NCBI RefSeq assembly: GCF_013374095.1
Contig: NZ_AP022672.1
Coordinates: 1,115,501 to 1,179,500 of the forward strand
Direction of reading: 5' to 3'
Origin: Sphingomonas sp. HMP6
Lineage (GTDB): Bacteria > Pseudomonadota > Alphaproteobacteria > Sphingomonadales > Sphingomonadaceae
Length of the DNA: 64,000 bases
This document shows, one piece after another, positions 35,548 through 44,271 of the stretch; the first letter of the stretch is position 1; every line of letters begins with the position of its first letter. The position numbers were made by a program, and so were the translations under genes. The notes under the pieces are model-generated. The model worked only from the letters and a program-made list of their open reading frames with translations, was not told the origin of the DNA and did not search any database.

Positions 35548-37284
35548 ATGACCAATTCGAATCTGCGTCGCATGTTGATTGCGACCGTATCGATCGCCGC
35601 GCTCGGTGGCTGCGGTGCAAATGACATCGCCTCGCCCGGCACCGGCGGCAACATCAGCATCATCAACAACCCGGCGCCGACCCCGGCCCCCTCACCCACG
35701 CCGACCCCGACGGTCAGCCTCGTTACGCCGGCCACCGGCTGCCCGACGATCGCCGACGCCCAGGGTCTCAACGACCGCGGCACGATCACTGGCCCGACCG
35801 GCACGTATCGCGTCTGCGCGCTGCCGTCGCGCATCGTCTCCAGCATCAACCTGACGCGCATCCCGGGCCTGCTCTACTTCATCCCCGGCCGTGTCGATGT
35901 CGGCTATGACAATGGCCCGACGCCGCTCAGCGCGTCGAACACCCGCGTCGTGACCCAGCCTGACGGCACCAACCGCACGCTGACCGCCGATTCGAATGTC
36001 ACGCTGACGATCCAGCCGGGCGTGGTGCTTTATGCCGCGTCGGGTGCGTCGTGGGTCAACATCAACCGCGGCAACCGCATCAACGCCGTCGGCACCGCAA
36101 CCGCACCGATTGTCTTCACCAGCCGCGACAACGTGCTCGGCCTGAACACCGACAGCTCGTCGGGCCAGTGGGGTGGCGTCGTGCTTTCGGGCCGTGCGCA
36201 GATCACCGATTGCGCCGTTCCGGGGTCGCCCGCGCTCGCCAATGGCAGCTCGCCCAACGCCGGTACCGTCGCTTGCGAACGCCAGACCGAAGGCGCAGTC
36301 GATCCCGCACTCTACGGCGGCACCAACAACCTCGATAACAGCGGTCGCATGAGCTATGTGCAGATCCGCTACTCGGGCTTCGTCCTCTCGGCCGCGACCG
36401 AATTGCAGTCGCTCACCACGCAGGGCGTCGGCGAGGGTACGGTCCTCAACAACATCCAGTCGTTCAACAGCTCGGATGACGGTGCCGAATTCTTCGGCGG
36501 CCATGTCGCGATGAAATACTACGTTTCGATCGGCGCCGAGGACGACAATCTCGACACCGACGTCGGCACGAAGGCGAACTTCCAGTACGTCATCGTGGCA
36601 CAGCGTGCAGGCAGCCTCGCGCAGGGTGCCGACGCGATGATCGAGGCCGACACCGACAACAATTCGGTGCTCGACAATCCCCGCCAGAACACCACGGTCT
36701 CGAATGCGACCTTCATCGACCGCACCGGCCCGGGCAATGCCGATCAGGCGGCGATCCTGCTGCGCGGCGCGACCGACTACACGCTGGTCAATTCGGTCAT
36801 GACGACCAACCCGGCGCATTCGTGCCTGCGTATCAGCGACTCGCGTACCGCTGCTGCAACGGTTGACGCAGCATCCGACGAGAACGGCGCACCCGTGTTC
36901 CGCTCGGTCGTCATGCAGTGCCTGGCGTCGCGTCCGTTCATCGGTTCGCCGCTCAGCGGCCAGACGCTGACCGACGCTGACGTCGCCGCCTTGTTCAATG
37001 GCGGTGCCAACAACAATGCGACGACCTATACCCCGACGCTGACGAACCTGTTCATCAACGGCGCGAACGAAACTGCGGTTACCCCGTTCGACCAGACCAC
37101 GCTTAACGGTCGTGTGTTCAACGGCATCACGATCACCCCGGCCGGCTTCTTCGAGAAGACGACCTACATCGGTGCGGTCAAGGATGCGGCGGACACGTGG
37201 TACCAGGGCTGGACCTGCAACAGCACGACCGCAGCGCTCGGCACCAGCCTGACGGGCAACTGCACCACGCTGCCGACGATCTGA
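35548..37284 (+). CDS. Surface lipoprotein, predicted right-handed beta-helix
   Basis: A 578-residue lipoprotein with lipobox LGGC (Cys22), a Pro/Thr linker (about 42-58) and a long repeat-like domain. Motifs TIQPGVVLYA, APIVFTSRD, GQWGGVVLSG, MSYVQIRYSG, and the acidic SSDDGAEFFGG and GAEDDNLDTDVG are characteristic of a widespread but functionally uncharacterised beta-helix family found next to TonB-dependent receptors in proteobacteria and Bacteroidota. The Asp pairs could bind cations. Its place upstream of the receptor suggests a surface binding protein for that receptor, and the divergent T2SS operon nearby could export it; both are inference. Confidence 0.82.
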   Translation: MTNSNLRRMLIATVSIAALGGCGANDIASPGTGGNISIINNPAPTPAPSPTPTPTVSLVTPATGCPTIADAQGLNDRGTITGPTGTYRVCALPSRIVSSINLTRIPGLLYFIPGRVDVGYDNGPTPLSASNTRVVTQPDGTNRTLTADSNVTLTIQPGVVLYAASGASWVNINRGNRINAVGTATAPIVFTSRDNVLGLNTDSSSGQWGGVVLSGRAQITDCAVPGSPALANGSSPNAGTVACERQTEGAVDPALYGGTNNLDNSGRMSYVQIRYSGFVLSAATELQSLTTQGVGEGTVLNNIQSFNSSDDGAEFFGGHVAMKYYVSIGAEDDNLDTDVGTKANFQYVIVAQRAGSLAQGADAMIEADTDNNSVLDNPRQNTTVSNATFIDRTGPGNADQAAILLRGATDYTLVNSVMTTNPAHSCLRISDSRTAAATVDAASDENGAPVFRSVVMQCLASRPFIGSPLSGQTLTDADVAALFNGGANNNATTYTPTLTNLFINGANETAVTPFDQTTLNGRVFNGITITPAGFFEKTTYIGAVKDAADTWYQGWTCNSTTAALGTSLTGNCTTLPTI

Positions 37285-37301
37285 TAACGGCTGCGTGATA
37301 T

Positions 37302-37339
37302 GGGGCGGAGGGTCGCACGTGCGGCGCTCCGCCCCTTTT
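37302..37339 (+). terminator. Intercistronic terminator or attenuator hairpin
   Basis: GGGGCGGAG (37302-37310) pairs with CTCCGCCCC (37327-37335) around an inner CGCAC/GTGCG palindrome, and four Ts follow. Placed 17 bp after the lipoprotein stop and 23 bp before the receptor start, it probably lowers receptor expression relative to the lipoprotein rather than fully separating them. Confidence 0.75.
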
Positions 37340-37362
37340 CGGAATATAAGAGGGGGTTGACC

Positions 37363-40125
37363 ATGTCGAAGCCAGTGAGCTTTGCGAGCCTGTTGCTGTT
37401 TTCATCCGCGCTGATCGCGCCGTCGGTTGCGCGGGCGCAGGCGTCGCCGAGCGCGCCGACTTCGGCCACGCCAGCCCCTTCCTCACCCGCCGACACGGTC
37501 GACCAGACCTCCGCCCCAGGCGTTCCATCGGCAACGCCCGAGCAGACACCCGAGCCGCCCGCACCAGAGATTTCGGTCCCCGGCGGCAATACCGACATCG
37601 TCGTCGTCGGATCGCGCAACCGCAACGTCGCACGCAGCGCGCCGCAAGTTGTCTCGGTCCTGTCGAGCGCCGATATCGCCCGCACCGGCGAAGGCGACAT
37701 AGCCGGGTCGCTATCCCGCGTGACGGGGCTCAGCGTGGTCGGCAACGGCTTCGTCTATGTCCGCGGCCTGGGCGATCGCTATTCGCTGGCCTTGCTCAAC
37801 GGCTCGCCCCTGCCCAGCCCCGAGCCACTCAAGCGCGTCGTGCCGCTCGACATCTTTCCGACCAGCGTGATCGCGTCGTCGCTCGTCCAGAAGACGTATT
37901 CGGTCAATTTCCCGGGTGAATTCGGCGGTGGCGTCATCAATTTGACGACCAAATCGGCCCCCAAGCAAGCATTCCTGACGATCGGCGCCGGGATCGGGCT
38001 CGACACCGTCACCACCGGCCAGCTCGGCTACACCTATTTCGGCAGCGCGAGCGACTGGACCGGGTTCGACAATGGCCAGCGTAACACCGCACCGTTGCTC
38101 GCCGCATTCCTGAAGAGCGGCGCGCAGATCGCCGATCTGTCCAACGCCGCCAATACTGCGATTGCCGCGCAACTGATCACCGGGCGCAACGCCGTCATTC
38201 AACGCAACAAGGCGTTGCCGCCAAATTGGAGCGGAAATATCACTGGCGGCAAATCGTTCGATCTGGGCGGCGCGACCCTCGGGGTGATCGCGACCGCGGG
38301 CTATAGCAACAAATGGCGCACCCGCGACACGTTGCAGCAGACCGCCAATGCCACCGATCTTTCACAGCTCGACCGCAATTTCGAACGCGTCATCACCGAC
38401 GACCGGGTGGTTGTGAACGGCATGCTCGGGCTCAGCCTCGAATTCGGACAGAACAAGATCCGCGAAACGACACTGTATATCCGCGACACGCTCAAGCAGA
38501 CGCGTCTTGGCGTCGGCACGACGGTCCGGAACTTCGGGTCCAATATCATCGTGCAGGAGCAGGATACCGCCTGGTTCGAACGCCAGTTGATCGACACGCA
38601 GTTGGTTGGCGAATTCAAGCTCAACCCCGATCTTTCGCTCGACGTGCGTGGCAGTTACGCCAACACGCAACGTGAATCGCCCAACGAGATCGGCGTCACC
38701 TATGCGCGGGACGCCAACTTCGCCTGTGACAACACCAGTCTTAACGGCTGCTACGCCAACTCGCTCGGCGTCGGCGCGCGCCCGAATGGCGCGACGATCG
38801 GCTTTTCGAACCTGAACGAAGACCTGTTCGCGGGCGGGATCGATCTCGGGTACAAGATCATCCCCGAGATCACTGCGACGATCGGCTATGCCTATACCGA
38901 CACGAAACGCCGCACCGAAGTGCGGGAATTTGCCTTCCGCCAGAACGGCCAGCTGCCACAAGCGGTGACGTTGCTGCGGCCCGATCTGCTGCTCGGCTCG
39001 GCGGTCGTGACGGCGTTCCCGGGCAAGGACTTCTTCGTGCGGCTCGAGGACAATCTCGGCGGCAACCCGACGTTCGACGCGAAGTTGCGGATCCACGGTG
39101 CCTACGGCCAGGTGCAGGCGCAGATTTCGCCGAAGCTCAGCGCCACGCTCGGCGTGCGGTACGAAACGGCGAAGCAAACCGTCGCTCCCGTGACGGTCTA
39201 TACCACGGCCACGATCCTGCCACCGGCGACCAATCTGAACCGCAATTACTGGCTGCCCGCTGCAACGGTCACCTATCAGCTCGCGCCCGACATGCAGATC
39301 CGCGTCAGCGGATCGAAGACGATCGCGCGGCCGCAGTTCCGCGAGCTCGTGTTCCAGACGTATTTCGACCCCGAGCAGAACACCGCGGTGCAAGGCAACC
39401 CGCTGCTGGTCGACAGCCAATTGTACAATGCCGAAGCGCGCTACGAATGGTATTTTGCGCGCGAGCAGCGGATTTCGCTCTCGGGATTCTACAAGCGGAT
39501 CGACAAGCCGATCGAGGTCTATGCCGACGATAACGGCAATACGCTGACCAACCGTTTCGCCAATGCGCCCAAGGCCGATCTGTACGGCGTGGAACTCGAG
39601 ACGCAGAAGTACTTTACGATGAACTGGCTGTCAGACGGTGATTTCTTTACCAAGCGGCGCTTGCTCGCGATCGCCAATTACACCTTCACCAAGTCGAAAA
39701 TTCTGGTCGGGCCGAACGATCCGATCAACGCCTATCCGCTGTCACTGACCAACGCCAACCAGCTGTTCCGCAATGGCACCCCACTCACCGGTCAGTCGGA
39801 TCATCTGGTCAATTTGCAGGTCGGGTTGGAGGAGAAGGACCACCTTTCGCAGCAGACGTTCCTGCTGTCCTATGCCAGCAAGCGCGTGACGCGGCGTGGG
39901 CCGTCCGGCCAGCCGGATATCTTTGAAGAGCCCGGCATCCACCTCGACTTCGTCGCGCGCCAGGGCGTGAAGATTGCCGGGGTAAATACCGAGATGAAGT
40001 TCGAAGTGCGCAACATCACCGGCACGAAATATCAGGAATATCAGCAAAGCGGCAAAAACCGCGTCTATTACAACCGCAACAACGCCGGCACGATCTTCAA
40101 CTTCGGGCTGAGCGTGAATTTCTGA
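37363..40125 (+). CDS. TonB-dependent receptor paired with the beta-helix lipoprotein
   Basis: A 920-residue outer-membrane receptor. The signal peptide is MSKPVSFASLLLFSSALIAPSVARA, then a Pro/Thr/Ala-rich stretch and a putative TonB box near DIVVVGSR. The plug domain contains VYVRGLGDRYSLALLNGSPLP and EFGGGVINLTT; the barrel ends in NFGLSVNF with the C-terminal Phe required for BAM insertion. There is no STN signalling domain and no sigma/anti-sigma pair nearby, so it is a transporter rather than a signal transducer. The ligand is unknown. ATG 37363 has GAGGGGG upstream. Confidence 0.93.
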   Translation: MSKPVSFASLLLFSSALIAPSVARAQASPSAPTSATPAPSSPADTVDQTSAPGVPSATPEQTPEPPAPEISVPGGNTDIVVVGSRNRNVARSAPQVVSVLSSADIARTGEGDIAGSLSRVTGLSVVGNGFVYVRGLGDRYSLALLNGSPLPSPEPLKRVVPLDIFPTSVIASSLVQKTYSVNFPGEFGGGVINLTTKSAPKQAFLTIGAGIGLDTVTTGQLGYTYFGSASDWTGFDNGQRNTAPLLAAFLKSGAQIADLSNAANTAIAAQLITGRNAVIQRNKALPPNWSGNITGGKSFDLGGATLGVIATAGYSNKWRTRDTLQQTANATDLSQLDRNFERVITDDRVVVNGMLGLSLEFGQNKIRETTLYIRDTLKQTRLGVGTTVRNFGSNIIVQEQDTAWFERQLIDTQLVGEFKLNPDLSLDVRGSYANTQRESPNEIGVTYARDANFACDNTSLNGCYANSLGVGARPNGATIGFSNLNEDLFAGGIDLGYKIIPEITATIGYAYTDTKRRTEVREFAFRQNGQLPQAVTLLRPDLLLGSAVVTAFPGKDFFVRLEDNLGGNPTFDAKLRIHGAYGQVQAQISPKLSATLGVRYETAKQTVAPVTVYTTATILPPATNLNRNYWLPAATVTYQLAPDMQIRVSGSKTIARPQFRELVFQTYFDPEQNTAVQGNPLLVDSQLYNAEARYEWYFAREQRISLSGFYKRIDKPIEVYADDNGNTLTNRFANAPKADLYGVELETQKYFTMNWLSDGDFFTKRRLLAIANYTFTKSKILVGPNDPINAYPLSLTNANQLFRNGTPLTGQSDHLVNLQVGLEEKDHLSQQTFLLSYASKRVTRRGPSGQPDIFEEPGIHLDFVARQGVKIAGVNTEMKFEVRNITGTKYQEYQQSGKNRVYYNRNNAGTIFNFGLSVNF

Positions 40126-40178
40126 TCGCCCCACGCACCGTGGTCCCGCCCCCCGGCGGGACGACGGTCGTCGAAAAC

Positions 40179-40219
40179 GAAAAGGCCCGCCACTCCAGTC
40201 CGGAGCGGTGGGCCTTTTC
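40179..40219. terminator. Bidirectional terminator hairpin
   Basis: An 18-base arm beginning GAAAAGGCCC and its near-perfect complement ending GGGCCTTTTC form a stem with a short loop. The A-run on one side and the T-run on the other let it work for both the receptor (plus strand) and the convergent tRNA-Val (minus strand). Confidence 0.9.
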
Positions 40220-40224
40220 GATGA

Positions 40225-40299
40225 TGGTGGGCGCGGCAGGGATTGAACCTGCGACCCCACCCGTGTGAAGGGTGTGCTCTACCACTGAGCTACGCGCCC
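40225..40299 (-). tRNA. tRNA-Val (anticodon CAC)
   Basis: A complete cloverleaf with encoded CCA lies on the minus strand. The acceptor is GGGCGCG with CGCGCCC and discriminator A, the D arm is GCTCAGTGGTAGAGC, the anticodon stem CACCC/GGGTG holds the loop TTCACAC (anticodon CAC), and the T arm is CAGGTTCAATCCCTG. No integrated element abuts its 3' end. Confidence 0.96.
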
Positions 40300-40427
40300 G
40301 CTGCCCTGCCCGCGGCAGACGCGGGTTGGGCGAAACGGATCGGGGCAGCGTGTGCCGCCCCGTTGAGCAAGGCCTTAATGCGCCGCCCCCGCGCTTGTCC
40401 AGCCCAACAATCTCTGCCTGGCCGCCG

Positions 40428-40880
40428 CTATCGCCGTTGCAGCCGCCCAAGCGTTTCATCGAGCGCCGACAGGAAGCGCGAACGGTCGGTCTTGGCGAAG
40501 GGCGCCGGCCCGCCGATCGCATCACCGCCCGCGCGCAGATCGGCCATGATCGCGCGCACCGCGATCGCATTGCCGATCGACGCGGTGGTGAACGGCTTGC
40601 CATTGGGGGCAAGCACCGCGGCCCCGGCTTTGAGGCAACGGTCCGCGAGCAGAATATCGCCGGTCACCACCACGCTCGCCGCATCGGCGCGCTCGGCAAT
40701 CCAGTCATCGGCTTCGTCGAACCCGGCCCCGACCACGATTCGCGACAGCAGCGGGTGGATCGGGATGCGGATCGGGCTGTTGCTGACGATCGTGACGGCG
40801 ATTTCGCGGCGGAGCGCGACCTTGTAGATCTCATCCTTCACGGGGCAGGCGTCGGCATCGACGTAAATGTGGAGCGGCAT
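40428..40880 (-). CDS. YaiI/YqxD family protein (UPF0178, DUF188)
   Basis: A 150-residue DUF188 protein. The N-terminal IYVDADACPVKDEIYKVA and the internal DDWIAERADAASVVVTGDILLADRCL are the family signatures; the Asp arrangement suggests a PIN/NYN-like metal-binding fold. Biochemical function is unknown. It is transcribed toward tRNA-Val and diverges from the carbonic anhydrase gene across 110 bp. Confidence 0.93.
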   Translation of the reverse strand: MPLHIYVDADACPVKDEIYKVALRREIAVTIVSNSPIRIPIHPLLSRIVVGAGFDEADDWIAERADAASVVVTGDILLADRCLKAGAAVLAPNGKPFTTASIGNAIAVRAIMADLRAGGDAIGGPAPFAKTDRSRFLSALDETLGRLQRR

Positions 40881-40990
40881 CGCGCGACGCTAGAGCAAAA
40901 GCGCCGCGCGGGCGAGCGGCGGCGGGGCTGTTCTTCGCGAGGCTGCTGCGCCAAGGTCGGCACACAGGATCAGGATGAACGGGACGCACC

Positions 40991-41515
40991 ATGCCGCTTT
41001 ACGAAATCGACGGAAAACGCCCGACGCTCGGCGCGAACGCGTGGGTGGCACCCAGCGCCGATCTGATCGGTGACGTGCAATTGGGCGATGACGTCGGCAT
41101 CTGGTTCGGCGCGGTGATCCGGGGCGACAACACTCCGATGATCGTGGGCGAACGCAGCAACATTCAGGAAGGCGCGATGTGCCATTCGGATCATGGCGCG
41201 CCGCTGACGATCGGGAGCGACTGCACGATCGGCCATCACGCGATCCTGCACGGCTGCACGATCGGCGATCGCGTGCTGATCGGGATGGGCGCGATCGTGC
41301 TCAATCGCGCGGAGATCGGCGACGGCTGCATCGTCGGCGCTGGCGCGCTGGTGACCGAGGGTAAGGTGTTCCCGCCGAACAGCCTGATCGTCGGATCGCC
41401 CGCGCGCGCCGTTCGCACGCTCGATGACAGCACCAACGCGATGCTGCAGGCGTCGGCCGACCATTATGTCGCCAACGCCCGCAACTATGCCGTCGGGCTC
41501 AAACGGGTCGATTAG
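40991..41515 (+). CDS. Gamma-class carbonic anhydrase family protein
   Basis: A 174-residue left-handed beta-helix (hexapeptide repeat) trimer-type protein. Zinc-ligand histidines are at the expected places: H65 in EGAMCHSDH, and H82 and H87 in IGHHAILHGC. The motif WFGAVIRGDN and the C-terminal helix region NYAVGLKRV match the CamH/YrdA/PaaY group. Members hydrate CO2 or are of unknown function; activity here is plausible because all three His are kept. Its stop overlaps the convergent M1 peptidase stop (shared TTAG). Confidence 0.92.
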   Translation: MPLYEIDGKRPTLGANAWVAPSADLIGDVQLGDDVGIWFGAVIRGDNTPMIVGERSNIQEGAMCHSDHGAPLTIGSDCTIGHHAILHGCTIGDRVLIGMGAIVLNRAEIGDGCIVGAGALVTEGKVFPPNSLIVGSPARAVRTLDDSTNAMLQASADHYVANARNYAVGLKRVD

Positions 41516-44103
41516 GACCCGCCGAGCGCCCATTTCGCGATGTCGGCGCGGATGCGCGCGTTGACCATCCGCCGCGCCGCCATCGATGCCACCGTCGCCT
41601 TCGCGCCGCCACGCGCCGCAACCGGCAAGTTCGCCGTAGCGAACGCGGTGATCTTGGCGGGCATCTTGGGATCGTCGGACCCGGCCCCCAGGCTGGCGAC
41701 GAAACCAGCGCGATTACTCGTTTCAATCAGCGTGTTGACCAAGGCCATGTGGGCGATGGCGAAATCGAAGGCGAGATCGGGATGCCCACCCGCGATTGCG
41801 CGCAGCAGGCTCGCTTTTTGCGGGTTGGTGAAACGATCGCTTTCGAGCAAGCCGAGCGCGCGCTTGGCCAGCGCATCGTCATCCGCCGCGCCGAGCAAGC
41901 GGATATAGCCGTTTTTCACCACCGGGTTTTTCTCGGCATTGGCAAGCGCGAGCAGCGCGTCCCATTCGCCGGGCGTTGCGTTGCTGGCATAGGTGCCGAG
42001 GATCGGCGCGCGGATCGCCGCCGGGATCGCCTGCGGATCGCTCTTCAGCGCCGCGACATAGGCGCGCGCCTTGGCCGCGACATCGGCGTCGCCGACATCG
42101 CCTAGAACCGAGATCAACGTTTCTCGCAGGGTCGAGATGAGCGGCGTTTCGTCCTTGCTCGCGGCAAAGCCGACGCGCTGCATCACTGGCGCGAGCGTCG
42201 CGGCAACACGGGTCCGCATAGCATCGTGCGCACGGCCCTTTGGCGCGCGGCGGCTGAGATCGGCCAACTGCGCCGCAATCGTCTGCCACAGTAGCGGGTT
42301 CGCGTCGGTGCCAACGGCGGCGACATCGGCGAAATAGCGGTCGAGCTTCTGATTGCCGCCCTTCGCCAGCGCGAAGTCGTCGCCGAGCGTGCCGAGCTGA
42401 TCGGTCAGCGCGAGCGTGTTGAAATCGCGGACGATCGCAGCGTGGCCCGCGGAATTATAGGCGACGCGGACATAGCTTTGCTTGTCGCGGTTGAGCACGA
42501 GCGTCCCACAGCCCGGCACCGTCACCGGGGTTGCGGCGGCACCGCGCACCGTAACGCTGGTGGCCGGCTTGCCGACCATGCCGAGCGTCAGCGGTACACG
42601 CCAGGTTTGCGCGGCTTGCGCGGTCGCGTCATAGCCGAAGCGGGTCTGGCTAAGCATGACACGGGTGTTTCCGCCCAAGCAGCGCGCGCTCGTCATCGTC
42701 ACGAGCGGCACGCCCGGCTGCAGCGTGAAATCATGCGCCACCGCTGCGACCGGCTTGCCCGCCGCCGCCGACAATTCGGCCCAAAGCTGATCGGTCGCGG
42801 TGTTCGAATATTTGTACTTCGCCATGTAACGACGGATGCCATCGCGGAACGTATCCGGGCCGAGCGTCGATTCCATCATGCCGATGACGGCCTGGCCCTT
42901 CAGATAGGTGATCCCGTCGAACGCTTCGCCGATCTGGTCGACAGTCTCGATCTTGCGGATGATCGGGTGCGTCGCGGCGGTCGAATCGGCCTGTAGCGCG
43001 CCTTCGCGGTCCTGCGCCACGGCAGTCGCGGCGGCATACCATTCGGGGTTGAGATCGACGCTGCTCTTATTCTCCATCCACGAGGCGAAGCCTTCGTTCA
43101 GCCAGAGATCGTCCCACCACCGCATCGTGACGAGATCGCCAAACCATTGGTGCGCCATTTCATGTGCGACGACGGTGTAGATGCGCTGCTTGCCGCTCTG
43201 CGTGGCGCGCTTCTGATCATACAGCAATTCGGGCTCGAAATAGAAGATCGCGCCCCAATTCTCCATCGCTCCGAAGAATTGCGACGAGCCCGGCCCCGCG
43301 ATCATGTCGAGCTTGGGCAGCGGGTATGGCTGACCGAAATAGTCGTTGTAATAGGTCAGCAGGCGCTTGGCCTGGGCGAGCGCATAATCGCCCTGATCGA
43401 CCACGCCGCGCCGCGTGATGACGCCGATCTCGGTCTTGCCCGCCATCACCGTCTTGCGCTCGACATCGCCCATGCCGAGGAACAGCAGATAGCTCGACAT
43501 TTTCGGCGTCTCGGCAAAGCGATACAGCTTGGTGCCGTCGCCTTGCTTGGTCACGCTGACGGTCGGCATGTTCGAGAAGGCCATCTGCTCGCCCGGCGCG
43601 ACCGTGCTCACCCTGAAGGTCGCCTTATAGGCCGGCTCATCCCACATCGGCGCGAAGCGGCGCGCATCGGGTGCCTCGAACTGCGTCGCCAGCATCCGCG
43701 CCGCTGAACCGTCCTGATTGGTGTAATCAATCGCGAAAAACCCTGCGGCCGAGGTGTTGATCGTGCCGGTCCAGGCGAAGTGTAGCGTGTGCTGCCCAGC
43801 GGATACCAGCATCGGCGCGGTTAGCGTCAGTTGCTGCTTGGTCGCATCGAGCGTGAACGGAATGGCTTGCCCGTCGAGGGTGGCGGCCGCGATCTTCAGA
43901 TCGGCAGCGTTGAGCACGATCGTCCTGGTCGCGCGCTCGACAGTGATCGTGATGTCTTCCTCGCCCGAGAAGGTCATCGCCTTCGCATCGGGCCGCACCG
44001 TTATGTCGTACGAGACCGGCGCCACGCCCGCGGGCAATTGCCCCGCAGCAAAGGCCGGAGTCGCGGTTCCGAGGAGAAGGGCGGCGGCGAGAGGAAGCTT
44101 CAC
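41512..44103 (-). CDS. M1 family zinc aminopeptidase, exported
   Basis: An 863-residue aminopeptidase N-type enzyme. The signal peptide VKLPLAAALLLGTATPAFAA requires the GTG at 44103 as start. The M1 exopeptidase motif is QFFGAMENWGAI. The zinc site is H314, E315 and H318 in VVAHEMAHQWFGD, with the distal Glu in LWLNEGFASW. An ERAP1-like C-terminal helical domain fills the last 330 residues. It removes N-terminal residues from peptides in the periplasm. An open frame extends far upstream but runs through the 13-bp tandem repeat and the opposite-strand gene, so it is not used. Confidence 0.95.
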   Translation of the reverse strand: MKLPLAAALLLGTATPAFAAGQLPAGVAPVSYDITVRPDAKAMTFSGEEDITITVERATRTIVLNAADLKIAAATLDGQAIPFTLDATKQQLTLTAPMLVSAGQHTLHFAWTGTINTSAAGFFAIDYTNQDGSAARMLATQFEAPDARRFAPMWDEPAYKATFRVSTVAPGEQMAFSNMPTVSVTKQGDGTKLYRFAETPKMSSYLLFLGMGDVERKTVMAGKTEIGVITRRGVVDQGDYALAQAKRLLTYYNDYFGQPYPLPKLDMIAGPGSSQFFGAMENWGAIFYFEPELLYDQKRATQSGKQRIYTVVAHEMAHQWFGDLVTMRWWDDLWLNEGFASWMENKSSVDLNPEWYAAATAVAQDREGALQADSTAATHPIIRKIETVDQIGEAFDGITYLKGQAVIGMMESTLGPDTFRDGIRRYMAKYKYSNTATDQLWAELSAAAGKPVAAVAHDFTLQPGVPLVTMTSARCLGGNTRVMLSQTRFGYDATAQAAQTWRVPLTLGMVGKPATSVTVRGAAATPVTVPGCGTLVLNRDKQSYVRVAYNSAGHAAIVRDFNTLALTDQLGTLGDDFALAKGGNQKLDRYFADVAAVGTDANPLLWQTIAAQLADLSRRAPKGRAHDAMRTRVAATLAPVMQRVGFAASKDETPLISTLRETLISVLGDVGDADVAAKARAYVAALKSDPQAIPAAIRAPILGTYASNATPGEWDALLALANAEKNPVVKNGYIRLLGAADDDALAKRALGLLESDRFTNPQKASLLRAIAGGHPDLAFDFAIAHMALVNTLIETSNRAGFVASLGAGSDDPKMPAKITAFATANLPVAARGGAKATVASMAARRMVNARIRADIAKWALGGS

Positions 44104-44158
44104 TTGGTTACTCCGGTAACGATCAAGCCTTTTCCTTAGCGCTTCCGCCGGGCTTGGC

Positions 44159-44236
44159 AAACGCGTGGGGCAAACGCGTGGGGCAAACGCGTGAGGCAAA
44201 CGCGTGGGCCAAACGCGGGGGGCAAACGCGGGGTGG
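44159..44236. repeat. Tandem array of six 13-bp units
   Basis: Six contiguous copies of AAACGCGTGGGGC: units 1-2 identical, 3-4 with one or two changes, 5-6 with the CGT changed to CGG. The first four contain the palindrome ACGCGT. The array ends 35 bp before the nitronate monooxygenase start and lies 55 bp upstream of the M1 start, so it sits in the shared promoter region. Confidence 0.92.
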
Positions 44237-44271
44237 CTGGACAGTCCTTTCGGTTGCGCTATGAAACCCAC

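Noticed and set aside
44159..44236. CRISPR-like array
   Set aside because: The units are contiguous 13-mers without spacers and there are no cas genes.
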